NCBI GenBank assembly: GCA_002811645.1 | Contig: PDIP01000053.1 | Span: forward strand, 2,478 to 66,477 | Reading direction: 5' to 3' | From: Corallochytrium limacisporum | Taxonomy: Eukaryota; Opisthokonta | DNA length: 64,000 nt | Part shown: in pieces, positions 20,133 through 29,495 of the stretch | Position numbering within the stretch: the first letter of the stretch is position 1 | Layout of the letters: each line of letters starts with the position of its first letter | Notes under the pieces: generated by a model | Told to the model about the DNA's origin: nothing | What the model saw: the letters and a program-made list of their open reading frames with translations, nothing else | The model's database searches: none | Program-made: the position numbers and the translations under genes

Positions 20133-20777
20133 ATGCCGCAATTGATCTTTACACAGATATCTCGCGGGACTATCGTCCTTGTTGAGTATTCAAGCCTATC
20201 AAATAATTTGGATGCAATGGTTCGACAGCTTTTACCCAAAATCGGAAATGAGAACGTGCGTATGTCTTATTTGTACCAAGGATACTTGATACACTATCTG
20301 AAGGAGAACGGCATTGTGTATCTGACGTGCACCCCTGAAAGAGATGGTCGTCAATTTGCTTTCCAATTCTTAACTAAACTTCGTGAAGAATCGCTGAATA
20401 TTATGAACGAGGAGACGCTGAGAAATGCACCCCCGTACGAGACCAACCAGAAGCTTCTGCCAATGATTCAAAAGCTCTCTCAGCGGGCTGTAGAGAACCC
20501 TGGGAGTTTGGATGTCCTTACTCGGGCGCAGAACGAAAGTCAGGCATTGCAGGAAAGTCTGATACAGGACATTGAAAAGGTTATTGAGCGTGGTGAGCGG
20601 GTTGATATTCTCATCGACCGCACAAGTGATCTGAACGAAGAGGCCGGTGTTTTCGCGACTCGCAGCCGGAAAGTTGCGCAGAAGATGTGGTGGAAGAATA
20701 CAAAATGGGGCATCACTATCGCTGTAGTGGTTGCCGTTCTGGTCACTGTTGCTGTAATAATGGCTTTGCGGAGTTGA
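20133..20777 (+). CDS. VAMP7: longin-type R-SNARE, VAMP7 family
   Basis: 214 aa. Residues 1-110 form a longin domain (LIFTQISRGTIVLVEYSS start, then YLYQGYLIHYLKENGIVYLTCT). Residues about 125-185 form the synaptobrevin SNARE helix with the zero-layer arginine in VIERGERVDILID (R153). A single C-terminal membrane anchor runs from about 193 to 212 (WGITIAVVVAVLVTVAVIMAL), with two luminal residues after it. VAMP7-type R-SNAREs pair with Q-SNAREs on late endosomes and lysosomes or in secretion; the longin domain folds back to control assembly. Start context TCACC before ATG is good. It converges on NME7 only 83 bp away. Confidence 0.93.
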   Translation: MPQLIFTQISRGTIVLVEYSSLSNNLDAMVRQLLPKIGNENVRMSYLYQGYLIHYLKENGIVYLTCTPERDGRQFAFQFLTKLREESLNIMNEETLRNAPPYETNQKLLPMIQKLSQRAVENPGSLDVLTRAQNESQALQESLIQDIEKVIERGERVDILIDRTSDLNEEAGVFATRSRKVAQKMWWKNTKWGITIAVVVAVLVTVAVIMALRS

Positions 20778-20860
20778 TCAACCTAATACATCGCATAGGA
20801 CTATGTCAGGCGTTAATTCAGTACGATCTATGATGGTTTATGATTGGCTTAGTAGTGTAC

Positions 20861-22024
20861 TTACTCCAAGAGGATCTTGAACCAATACTTGATCTCCAGG
20901 GTAGCATCGTCGACGAGGTCAGTGACATGCACAGCATTGGCAACCTTGTCCTTTCCATATTTGGCCCTCAGGGTGGTGGGGCGAAGATGGGCTGCGAGAT
21001 CACTGTCAGCGGGGCCAGCAAGTTCCCGCAGCTGCTCCACGACTGTTTTGGTGTGTCCATTGGCCTCCGAGCTGACATCACGGCGCGTAAGAGCCAGTGC
21101 CAGAGTTAGCCTGCCACTTAACTCTTTCACCATGCCACTGTACTCCGCGACCACACCCTTGTATACTTCGAGGAACTCTTCAATATTGACACTGTCGACA
21201 ACGGCGGTTCGTGCCGCTGTGATCACAAATCCGTGGTCCTGCAGATCTGCAACAATCTTTCCCAAGTGTCCTTCCAAAATGGCATGTGGTTTGATCAAGC
21301 ATAGCGTACCAAGCCCCTCCGGGGGCAGTTCAGGGGTGTATAGCCATGAGAAGAAGAGCTTCAGTTCCCGTTCCGCACTTTGGGGCGCGTCAGATCCGTG
21401 ACATGCGTTCTGTGTTCCGTCGGTCCCAAACTGTCCACGAATGGACTTTGGTGCTTCCTGTTTCGCTACCGTAGAGTTCGTCGGCCCAAGCAAACTACGC
21501 CAGCGCATGATGCAATCGGGCGCGGAGAGCTCCATCCCAACGCAGGGCCCCGAGGACATGAACTCAACCAGCATAGGAAAGAAAGGTTTGCCCTGATGCT
21601 CAGCATAAAACTGTTCGGCGTGAGCCCGGGTCATTTGCGTCATCCGTATACGTTTGACCTTTAGTCCGTTTTTGTCAATGACTTCCAAAATGCGGCCAAG
21701 ATTGTGCACGGCATCCGGCTTCACCATTGCAAAAGTGGATTCAGCACTGGCTCCTAGCCTTTGTCGTGTAACGCCGTCTGCGTAGTCTGTGATGGTTAGC
21801 TGTCGACTCAGAATGGTCACAACGTTACCAATTCGGAAATGATCGAGTTGCAGACCCTTCACTTTGGTTCGTTTCAGAAACGGCCGCTTGTGGTCCCGAA
21901 CTATCTGCACCATTTCCACGGCATCATCAGAGGGATAGAAAATCAAGATAAATTGCTTCTTCATCTGCGAAATCTGATCGAACCAGTCACAGTAGAAAGC
22001 ATATCGCTCAATCATGGCTGTCAT
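20861..22024 (-). CDS. NME7: NME7, DM10 plus two nucleoside diphosphate kinase domains
   Basis: 387 aa. Residues about 2-85 are a DM10 domain (ERYAFYCDWFD, then FILIFYPSDDAVEMVQIVRDHKRPFLKRT), residues 96-230 are NDK domain 1 and residues 239-387 are NDK domain 2. Domain 1 keeps the phosphorylatable histidine in NACHGSD (H209); domain 2 has NAVHVTD (H366) and a partly degenerate middle. This order is specific to NME7, which in animals belongs to the gamma-tubulin ring complex at centrosomes and to axonemal microtubule inner proteins. Length is near human NME7 (376 aa). Its presence suggests a microtubule-organising centre and possibly a flagellated stage. It converges on the SNARE gene. Confidence 0.93.
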   Translation of the reverse strand: MTAMIERYAFYCDWFDQISQMKKQFILIFYPSDDAVEMVQIVRDHKRPFLKRTKVKGLQLDHFRIGNVVTILSRQLTITDYADGVTRQRLGASAESTFAMVKPDAVHNLGRILEVIDKNGLKVKRIRMTQMTRAHAEQFYAEHQGKPFFPMLVEFMSSGPCVGMELSAPDCIMRWRSLLGPTNSTVAKQEAPKSIRGQFGTDGTQNACHGSDAPQSAERELKLFFSWLYTPELPPEGLGTLCLIKPHAILEGHLGKIVADLQDHGFVITAARTAVVDSVNIEEFLEVYKGVVAEYSGMVKELSGRLTLALALTRRDVSSEANGHTKTVVEQLRELAGPADSDLAAHLRPTTLRAKYGKDKVANAVHVTDLVDDATLEIKYWFKILLE

Positions 22025-23161
22025 GTCTAATTGATTCTGTTGATAATGTACTCCTGGCTACATTCAACCAAACATCTGTTGATTCTCTTCCGATCCGACG
22101 GCTTACTTGCGAATCCTCTGATTCGTGAGAGGTCGTTTGTAGGAGGCTCTAAACCACCCATTGCTTTCTTGTAGTTATAGCTGACTGCACTACTCCTTTA
22201 CCCACATAGGTGAAAATATATGCGTCCAGACAAAGGCCTTTCTGGATTCACATGATGTATCACACTTGACGGCTCGTGGCGGCTCTTTGGAAGTGGAGAA
22301 CCCGTCGCGGACACTCCACGCATCCCTCGACGTGAACTATGGCGGGAAACTACGTGTCCCCAGTCTCCCGTACAAACTCTACTGGCTTTTTTTGTTCACG
22401 ATGACCAGAAGTTGGGCCAAACTTTTGACGAAACGACTTTACCCGGGCGGGAGAGTGTCTGCTGCTGGCCAGAAAGCGTCCGAACCCAATAATAAAGCAC
22501 AGCGAAGGCCCCCCCGGCGGGGGGGCCGGGCGGCCCTGTACCCGCAACGGTCGGGGAAGTGTGAAGGGGTTTGCAGGAGTCTATCTCTCCCCCCCCCCGG
22601 GGGGGGGGGGGCAAATAAGTGTAATTCATTCAGTTAGGGTATCCAGTTATTTGTTCATGTAATTAAATATAAGTAGGTTATCAGTTATCTTGAGGGAAAA
22701 TCCTGGGGCGAGCGGGGTGGTGGGCTGGGGCCGGACCAATCACCGGCCGCGGGAGCATTCGCACGGCCGAAGACGCGGGGAAAGGAGGTTTGTGTCAGGA
22801 GCGAGCACAAAACGTGCTGCTGCGTGTTTTCATGTACTAGTTTCACAAGTGAACCTGAGTTGTCTTTGTGGCTGTTGGGCACTGAACACACCGGACAAAA
22901 AAGGAAGGAAATGTAGTAAGCCGTTATTGGGGTTCTTTGGGGTTCTAGAGATGGCGTTTGCCTGAGATATAGTCGGTTGTAGCTCACGTAATTGTTTAAC
23001 TGACCACAGCGCCCTTGAATAGAAATGTGAGGAGCCAGACCCGCCAATTTCCTCCTACATGGATTTAAGCGGCAATGAAGAAGCGCTGAAGAAACACGTA
23101 CTCCAGTACTGAATAAATTGCGTTGCTCAAAATTCTGAACCTATTTGAAACGCACAGAACC
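22025..23161. promoter_or_regulatory. divergent promoter interval NME7 / IPP isomerase
   Basis: 1.14 kb. Contains a C7-GGC-G7 element around 22509-22525 and a C10G13 palindrome at 22589-22611. A CAGTACTG palindrome lies at 23104-23111, 50 bp upstream of the IPP isomerase ATG. No coding sequence supported. Confidence 0.5.
22589..22611. repeat. C10G13 homopolymer palindrome
   Basis: Ten Cs followed directly by thirteen Gs, the longest near-symmetric example in the window; 550 bp upstream of the IPP isomerase start. Confidence 0.8.
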
Positions 23162-24022
23162 ATGCTAGCACTCATGCGTCTACGCCCCCTTTCTACACTG
23201 ACCAGAACCCAGAGAAGGCATACCCGTGGGATCATCACACATACGAAACGAATCATCATGCCTAGTGTAACAGTCAGTAGCGAACCCCAGTCTTTGGCAA
23301 CCATGGCGACCACCAAGGTCGAGGTCAATGCGAACGAGACTTTCTTTGAAGGGAAGGATCGTGAGCAAATCCGTCTCATGGGTGAGATGTGTATCCTGGT
23401 CGATGAGAATGACAAGCCCATTGGCTACGACACCAAGGTGAACTGCCATCTGATGAAAAATATTGAAAAGGGCCTGCTTCACCGTGCCTTTAGTGTCTTC
23501 TTGTTCGACTCCCAAGGCCGTCTGCTTATTCAACAGCGTGCCGCTGAAAAGATTACGTTCCCGAACATGTGGACTAACACTTGTTGCAGTCATCCGCTGG
23601 ACCTGCCCCTTGAAATTGTCGAAGAAAACCAGAGCGGTGTTCGTGAAGCTGCTCGCCGCAAACTCCAACACGAGCTTGGTATTCCCATGGAGAGTATCAG
23701 TGCCGACGAATTCACCTACCTGACCCGCATCTACTATAAGGCCGCGAGCGATTCCACTTGGGGGGAGCACGAAATCGATTACATCCTGTTTTTGCAGAAG
23801 GATGTGGGTATGGAAGCTAACCCCAATGAAGTCAGTGATACCAACTACGTGACTGCTGAAGAACTGAAGCAGATGATGCAGGATGCTGACGATGGCAAGA
23901 TCACACTGACTCCCTGGTTTAGACATATTTGCGACACTCTGCTGTTCAAGTGGTGGTCGAGTCTGAAAAATGGTGAGGGCTTGGCACAGTTCACCGACCA
24001 CGAGAACATCCAGCGCTTCTAA
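23162..24022 (+). CDS. IDI1: isopentenyl-diphosphate delta-isomerase type I with presequence
   Basis: 286 aa from the ATG at 23162 (context GAACC before ATG); the frame is open further upstream only without an ATG. Nudix-type enzyme that interconverts IPP and DMAPP in isoprenoid and sterol synthesis. Conserved features: LLHRAFSVFLFDSQGRLLIQQRA, the active-site cysteine region TNTCCSHPL, the Nudix helix REAARRKLQHELGI, the catalytic glutamate in WGEHEIDYI, and PWF...LFKWW near the end. The first ~33 residues (MLALMRLRPLSTLTRTQRRH onward) are rich in R, T and L and lack acids, as in a mitochondrial presequence. In-frame ATGs at residues 33 and 48 could start a cytosolic or peroxisomal form. No PTS1 is seen at the C-terminus. 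Confidence 0.96.
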   Translation: MLALMRLRPLSTLTRTQRRHTRGIITHTKRIIMPSVTVSSEPQSLATMATTKVEVNANETFFEGKDREQIRLMGEMCILVDENDKPIGYDTKVNCHLMKNIEKGLLHRAFSVFLFDSQGRLLIQQRAAEKITFPNMWTNTCCSHPLDLPLEIVEENQSGVREAARRKLQHELGIPMESISADEFTYLTRIYYKAASDSTWGEHEIDYILFLQKDVGMEANPNEVSDTNYVTAEELKQMMQDADDGKITLTPWFRHICDTLLFKWWSSLKNGEGLAQFTDHENIQRF

Positions 24023-24136
24023 GCAGCGTTTTCCATTCCCTTCTTAGTTATTTTGAAAGCAGTACATAAAAGTAGTTCCATTAGCCTTAAAGAAACATGC
24101 TATCTTTTGTCTAATTTCTTAGTGTTTGTCGCTAGT

Positions 24137-26749
24137 CTAACCCCAGTACTTGTCCCAAGTACTAGAAAAGGTAGCGGGCGTCACCCAGTCGGGCAGGGTG
24201 GTATGGATTTCGTCAATGTACGCAGTGGAGTTCCATGGTGCCTCGAACTTGAAGCTGCTAACCGCAAACGGGTACGGTGTCGACAGCGTTGCCCCGTCAG
24301 TACTCTCAATGGTGAACGAGAAGTCATAGTCACGTTCCACTTCACCAGAGGCGGTATAAACGAAGTACACACCTTCCTGGGTCTTGGGTGGCAGACCTTC
24401 CTGAGTGTTAACCGTCCAATCAATGATGGTGCGACCTTCATGCACTTCAGGAAGATAGAAATTGAAGTGCTCAGGGCCATGGATACTGACTTCAATGATT
24501 CGTTGGGAAGGGCCGTTCGGCTTTGATGTGAACTTGACCTCGGGACGCCATTCAATCTCTTTTATGCCCTTATTGATGGGATCCAGAGGGTGGCACATGC
24601 TGTCACCGAGCATGTGGTGGATCGGAATGTACCAAGGCATATCACAGTAGACGTCACCACATCCACAGGACTCAAGGTCACGGAATGCAGGGTGAAGATC
24701 CGCCATCGGGGCCACACCATACCAATCAATGGCCAGCACGGCCAGATCGTTGCGCTCCGTTTCAATTGTGTTGTTCTGGTTGCGCCAACGACGGTTCATG
24801 TATTGGAAAAGAACACGTTTCGGCGTATCGGCAGTGTACACACTCGCGCCAAAGCTAAGCGCGATTGTTGTCAGCAGCACGAAGGTCAACAAGACCGGCA
24901 GCAGGCGGCGGATGGCATTTGTGTGGGAAGTGAGGTGGCGCATGAGAAAGCGGGTGCTAGTGACCAAGTAGAGAGCAGACAGCAAGGCAATTACAATGTC
25001 ACTAGGAGACTGTCCCGACCGACCCATGATTGGAACGAGCAGTTCACCGGTCGTTGCCAGCAGCTGAGTGTTGTAGATCAGGGGGATAGTGAAAGCAATG
25101 GCTTCGATAGGCCAGGCGATCTTGGTAGAGACAAACGCAATGGACTTGTTGCTGTTTCCAGGCATCAGCAATGCTTCCATGGTAATGTAGAACAGCGCTC
25201 CGGCAGACCACACAAAGGGCCAGACTGCGGAACCTAGTCCAAAGGAGGCCATGACGATAAGAATCGTGAGGAAGAAAACAGCAGCACCGTCAAATGCTTC
25301 CCGGTCAGTCATATCCAACATACGCCTCCGATGAGAAGCGAAAATGCGTTGGCTACCCAAGAGAGCGGCGCTCACAAAAAGACCTGCGACAAAGGTCTTC
25401 TGAGTGTACCAGATCATGGGCCGTACATACAGCATGACTAGACCCACTACGACAGCGCTGAGTAGACCACCGAGCATACTCAGCAAGTGTGTCACTAAGC
25501 TCCTCCTTAGGCCCGTGAACCCGTCATGGTTGTTACGCAAATAAAGAGCGATTACTAATCCGACTGCCACAAACCCGTGAAGAACGTGCTTGGTAGAGTG
25601 ACCATATTGTACAGCATACAGGCCAATGACATCAAAGAAAACAGGGCGAGTCGGCTCCGTCTTAAAGCTGTCCTCAACGTGAAGCATCTCCTCGAATCCC
25701 TGGAGCAAAGCCATCACATTGTCTCCTGCACGCTGAATGCTACCCAGGGGAATGCGTTCGTACGTGTCCAAAGCAGTGTGGTAGACGTACCCGTTGGCCG
25801 TAAATGCAAGATCGAGGCCCGGGATGTCCCCAAAGTCACGGTACACACGGAAGTCTGTGTCACCAGGCACAACCCCGCTCTCGAAGAATTCCTGGCCAAG
25901 TACTGATCCGTGGGGATGCGGTACTTTCTTGGCATAGATCTCGGCGACTTGATCACCAGGACCTGTTTGGAATACGACTTCACGACCACCAGATCCGGCA
26001 GCTTCCAGATTGACGAAAGCCTTGATGTCCTTGGCCCATTTGTGCTGAGTAATGAACCCATGGGCAGCCTCCATGAAGGCTTCCTCGGCGCCATTGAACA
26101 CAAAGATGACATCGTGAAGTAGCACTAGTTCCTTCGAATGTGTAATGGCGCGGATGAGATCGTATGCAATTGCACAGCTGACACCATCATCACTTGCACC
26201 AACAGCATCCATAGATGTGTCAAAGTGGCAGTTGAACATGATCGCATCATGACTTATGCGACCAGCGTCGCTGACACGGACGATGACATTGGTGACCCTA
26301 TCATACGCATTAGTGAAGCCAGAAAGAAAATCAAGCCAGAAGACACCCGTTGGCTTCTGAACATCGATATCCAAGCGCTTATTGAGCAGTACCCCGGATC
26401 GCAGCTTCTCGAGCTCACTAACAATGTAATTGGGTGCCAGGACTTCGTTGGCCCGCGATCCCGTGGTCTTTGGCCCAAGATCAGCCAGTCCCTTTAGGAA
26501 TCGTTGAGTATTGTGGGCGTTAAAGTCATGGGGCTGGAGTGTTGACTCCTCGGGTACGGGTGGCAGAACCACATGCCGAGTCAACACGAGAAGGACAATG
26601 AACACATAGAAGGCGATCATGCCAAAGGAATTGGCGATCCCAGGCTCATAGCTCCTGTGGTGAGTCTGGTAATCCTTGCCAGCATTGTACGCATCAGGAT
26701 CATCGATGTTCAGGCCCGTGGTCCCATTCTTCCGCTTTCTCGCGCCCAT
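24137..26749 (-). CDS. ERMP1: ER M28 metallopeptidase, ERMP1/FXNA family
   Basis: 870 aa from the ATG at 26749 (ACG before ATGG, strong context); an in-frame ATG at 26911 would add 54 residues and cannot be excluded. A short cytosolic N-terminus and one membrane segment (about 43-60) are followed by a luminal M28 aminopeptidase-like domain with the two-zinc ligands: H175 in NCHFDTSMDAVGASDDG, D187, E222/E223 in NGAEEAFMEA, E249 in NLEAAGSGG and H324 in GYVYHTALDTYER. Then come about eight or nine hydrophobic segments and a luminal beta-rich C-terminal domain. This is the Fxna/ERMP1 architecture. Physiological substrates are poorly known even in animals. It converges on IPP isomerase 114 bp away. 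Confidence 0.93.
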   Translation of the reverse strand: MGARKRKNGTTGLNIDDPDAYNAGKDYQTHHRSYEPGIANSFGMIAFYVFIVLLVLTRHVVLPPVPEESTLQPHDFNAHNTQRFLKGLADLGPKTTGSRANEVLAPNYIVSELEKLRSGVLLNKRLDIDVQKPTGVFWLDFLSGFTNAYDRVTNVIVRVSDAGRISHDAIMFNCHFDTSMDAVGASDDGVSCAIAYDLIRAITHSKELVLLHDVIFVFNGAEEAFMEAAHGFITQHKWAKDIKAFVNLEAAGSGGREVVFQTGPGDQVAEIYAKKVPHPHGSVLGQEFFESGVVPGDTDFRVYRDFGDIPGLDLAFTANGYVYHTALDTYERIPLGSIQRAGDNVMALLQGFEEMLHVEDSFKTEPTRPVFFDVIGLYAVQYGHSTKHVLHGFVAVGLVIALYLRNNHDGFTGLRRSLVTHLLSMLGGLLSAVVVGLVMLYVRPMIWYTQKTFVAGLFVSAALLGSQRIFASHRRRMLDMTDREAFDGAAVFFLTILIVMASFGLGSAVWPFVWSAGALFYITMEALLMPGNSNKSIAFVSTKIAWPIEAIAFTIPLIYNTQLLATTGELLVPIMGRSGQSPSDIVIALLSALYLVTSTRFLMRHLTSHTNAIRRLLPVLLTFVLLTTIALSFGASVYTADTPKRVLFQYMNRRWRNQNNTIETERNDLAVLAIDWYGVAPMADLHPAFRDLESCGCGDVYCDMPWYIPIHHMLGDSMCHPLDPINKGIKEIEWRPEVKFTSKPNGPSQRIIEVSIHGPEHFNFYLPEVHEGRTIIDWTVNTQEGLPPKTQEGVYFVYTASGEVERDYDFSFTIESTDGATLSTPYPFAVSSFKFEAPWNSTAYIDEIHTTLPDWVTPATFSSTWDKYWG

Positions 26750-28006
26750 CGTGGCCAGCGGTCTTTGGACAGACTTTTTGGACTTTAGGGAGCAAACTTG
26801 AGCAATGGTTTGAAGTCTGTGGTAACCGTCCCGCCATGTTTCCCTGAAGAACCTCCGTGCAGGGTGTAAGCAGGTATTCTCTCGGGTACTTTGTCGTGCG
26901 CAATGAGACATCCTGTTCTCATCACTTGTCCGGTGGTCATGGGTTCCAGTCCCAGCGTGCTTGTAGTTCGTAGTGAGAAACTATCCCCGATCATACGAGA
27001 TATGCGAAGTCAAAACACCCATACGTTTTTCTGTGCAGAGTACCGAGCGCGCGCGCCACACAAGTAACCCTGGAGCACAAAGGCCATCTATTTTTAGGGG
27101 GATTATCGGGAGGAATCGCAGACTGAATAATAACTGATACCCTAACATTTTCGTTCAGACATACCCCAGTAACACATTTTAATAGACTCCCCATGTCTAG
27201 CTCTTGTGGGGCTCCCGTTTATCTTCTTTCGTTCTCGCTGCGCCCTCTGTTTTCCTCCGTGCGTCGGTGGTGGGCCTTGCTACTCACAACCATCCCCTCC
27301 CCTCCCCTCCAACACACACACGTACTTACCACCTGCGATCGGGGGTACGGCGATTGCACAGGTGACATTTCCCGTGCGAAAATGCACTGAAGGAAATTAG
27401 CGAAAGGATCGATGTAAGGCTTTGGATTCCCCAACCGCCGTTCGAACAAAACATTCGAAGTTCCTTTTTTTTGGGGGGGGGCCGGTACAGGGCTCTGTTG
27501 GCTGCCCGAATTGACCAAAAGAAGTTGGTAGCCAGCAGATGTGGGATCGTTTGCAGGAGTCGCAAAGAAGGGTTCTAGAGTGGTTTCTCTGCCCTTCAAA
27601 TATGAGAATTGGCCGGGTGCGCTGACCGAGCTCTAGTGACGACAAAGTTGCTGCGAAGCTGTGGGGTTCACGGGTGATATGCCGTGTTTCTGGGACACCT
27701 GACATGATGGTGAACAGTGAGATAGTGTTCCCGGACTCTTTGCAGCATAACTCCGCTCGAGTGTGTGACTTTGAGAGTGAAAGAGATGATGTCAAATTCG
27801 TCTGGAATAAACGTGACAATATCTCGGTATTTAGAGTGGTTATTACACAGAAACAGAGAGGTGAGAGAAAGCGGGTGTATGTGATCACCGCGATAATAGC
27901 GTGACACGAAACAGCCTTGACACGAAACGGCCTTGACACGAAACGGCCTTGACCCAAAACGGGCTTCATTATTGGTATTTAAGTTCGGTAGGAGACCACT
28001 AATGTG
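26750..28006. promoter_or_regulatory. divergent promoter interval ERMP1 / AONS
   Basis: 1.26 kb. Contains T8G9 at about 27465-27481 and the four-copy 16-bp tandem repeat at 27902-27965 directly before the AONS start. The minus-strand frame at 27397-27969 reads through the repeat and shows no domain. Confidence 0.5.
27902..27965 (+). repeat. four tandem copies of a 16-bp unit
   Basis: Copies at 27902-27917, 27918-27933, 27934-27949 and 27950-27965. The unit is TGACACGAAACGGCCT; copies 2 and 3 are identical, copy 1 has one change and copy 4 a few. The array ends 41 bp before the AONS ATG, so it could be a promoter-proximal or 5' UTR element. Confidence 0.95.
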
Positions 28007-29347
28007 ATGCAACCGCTTCGGAGAGCAACGGCAACGTTGCGACAGGGACTGACAGCTGGAAAGGTCAGCAGAAACATGTCGCATCGTATGGAAGAACATC
28101 TCCAGCGGACGATCCGATCCCGACGGGACCGCGGATCACTGAGGAGTTCCGGGTCAGTACAAGGAGTCCCGGTTGATGGATGTGAGCTCGATGTACCGGT
28201 CGATTTTTCCAGCAACGACTATCTTGGGTTTTCCAGATCGCTGGCATTGCACGAGCGCATCAACACTGCCATCGCCTCTCACGAGAACGGAATTGTTCGC
28301 TGGCAGGGTTCGTCGGGTTCTCGACTGCTAAGCGGTACTCACCAGCCCATCCTGGACCTTGAAGCAAAACTTGCAGGTGTGCATAAGGCAGAGGCAGGAA
28401 TCATATTCAATTCAGGGTACGATGCCAACATCGGAATGTTTTCAAGCATCCTCAGTGGGAAGCAAGACCTCTTCGTCTACGATGAATTGATCCATGCCTC
28501 ATGCCATGACGGTATGCGTCTGAGCCGTGGAGGCCGGAGGGCATTCAAGCACAACAGTGTCGCGGATCTACGCAAGGTTCTGTGTGAGGAGCGAGCATCG
28601 CGTGGTTCGGACGCGTTGATCTGTGTAGCAGTTGAGACCTTATATAGCATGGACGGAGACACGCCACCACTCCTGGAGATTGTTGACACCGCAGATGAAT
28701 TTGAAGCCGCAGTCATTGTTGATGAGGCCCACGCTACTGGTGTCATGGGTCCGAACTACCTGGGTCTGGTGGATGCGTTAGGGTTGGAAGACCGCATCTT
28801 CGCCAGGCTGCATACATTCAGCAAAAGCATTGGCTGTCATGGATCGATCGTGCTAGGCAGTCAGGCTTTATCGATTTATCTCGCCAATTACGCCAAGAGT
28901 TTTGTTTACACAACTGCCCTGCCACCGCACAGTGCTCTTGCGGTTTCCTGTGCTTATGACTACCTGGCTGACGCCGGTGAGCACCTGAATGCACACGTGT
29001 CTTCATTGATCTCGCACTACCGTAGTATTCTCGAAAAGTACAATGTGCCATCAACGGCAATCCTCGACTCCAAAACACCAATCCAAGGAATTATAACAGG
29101 GTGCAATGAATCTGCCATTCGCCTGGCATCGGAACTGCAGAGTGCAGGTTTCGAGGTGAAGCCCATCCGCAGTCCCACAGTGCCGCGTGGTACAGAGCGA
29201 ATTCGCGTGATCCTGCACAGCCACAATACTCACGACGAAGTAGAACGGCTCTGTGCCAAGATTGCGAACTGCATGGGCCTTCACAGTGTACCCAAGGATG
29301 TGCCCAGCGCCCAGGATATGCGCAAGGAGCACCTTGCCTCCGCATGA
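28007..29347 (+). CDS. bioF-like: 8-amino-7-oxononanoate synthase (biotin synthesis), alpha-oxoamine synthase family
   Basis: 446 aa from the ATG at 28007; the codon just before it in frame is GTG. PLP-dependent fold-type I enzyme. Diagnostic blocks are VDFSSNDYLGFSRS, GSSGSRLLSGTHQPILDLE, FNSGYDANIGMFSS, YDELIHASCHDGMRLSR, VDEAHATGVMG and the PLP lysine in TFSKSIGCHGS (K273), then PTVPRGTERIRVILH. These match AONS (BioF; fungal and plant KAPA synthase) more closely than ALAS, KBL or serine palmitoyltransferase. AONS condenses pimeloyl-CoA and alanine, the first committed step of biotin ring assembly. The N-terminus (MQPLRRATATLRQGLTAGK) is basic and may be a mitochondrial presequence; there is no SKL-type C-terminus. 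No other biotin gene is in the window. Confidence 0.85.
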   Translation: MQPLRRATATLRQGLTAGKVSRNMSHRMEEHLQRTIRSRRDRGSLRSSGSVQGVPVDGCELDVPVDFSSNDYLGFSRSLALHERINTAIASHENGIVRWQGSSGSRLLSGTHQPILDLEAKLAGVHKAEAGIIFNSGYDANIGMFSSILSGKQDLFVYDELIHASCHDGMRLSRGGRRAFKHNSVADLRKVLCEERASRGSDALICVAVETLYSMDGDTPPLLEIVDTADEFEAAVIVDEAHATGVMGPNYLGLVDALGLEDRIFARLHTFSKSIGCHGSIVLGSQALSIYLANYAKSFVYTTALPPHSALAVSCAYDYLADAGEHLNAHVSSLISHYRSILEKYNVPSTAILDSKTPIQGIITGCNESAIRLASELQSAGFEVKPIRSPTVPRGTERIRVILHSHNTHDEVERLCAKIANCMGLHSVPKDVPSAQDMRKEHLASA

Positions 29348-29495
29348 CTATATGGCCGGAGCATGAAATCAAATTTGTAACTAGTAGTTAACATCATCAC
29401 ATTTAGCATATAACATATTGAACATCCATATCTGAGTAAACACATCATACAGTATTTGAAAATATGGTTTTGTAGTTTGTGTATGTTTTCTGCTT

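Noticed and set aside
23180-24001. 273-codon minus-strand frame over IPP isomerase
   Set aside because: Antisense shadow of a conserved enzyme.
27397-27969. 190-codon minus-strand frame
   Set aside because: Its end simply translates the 16-bp tandem repeat and no domain is seen.
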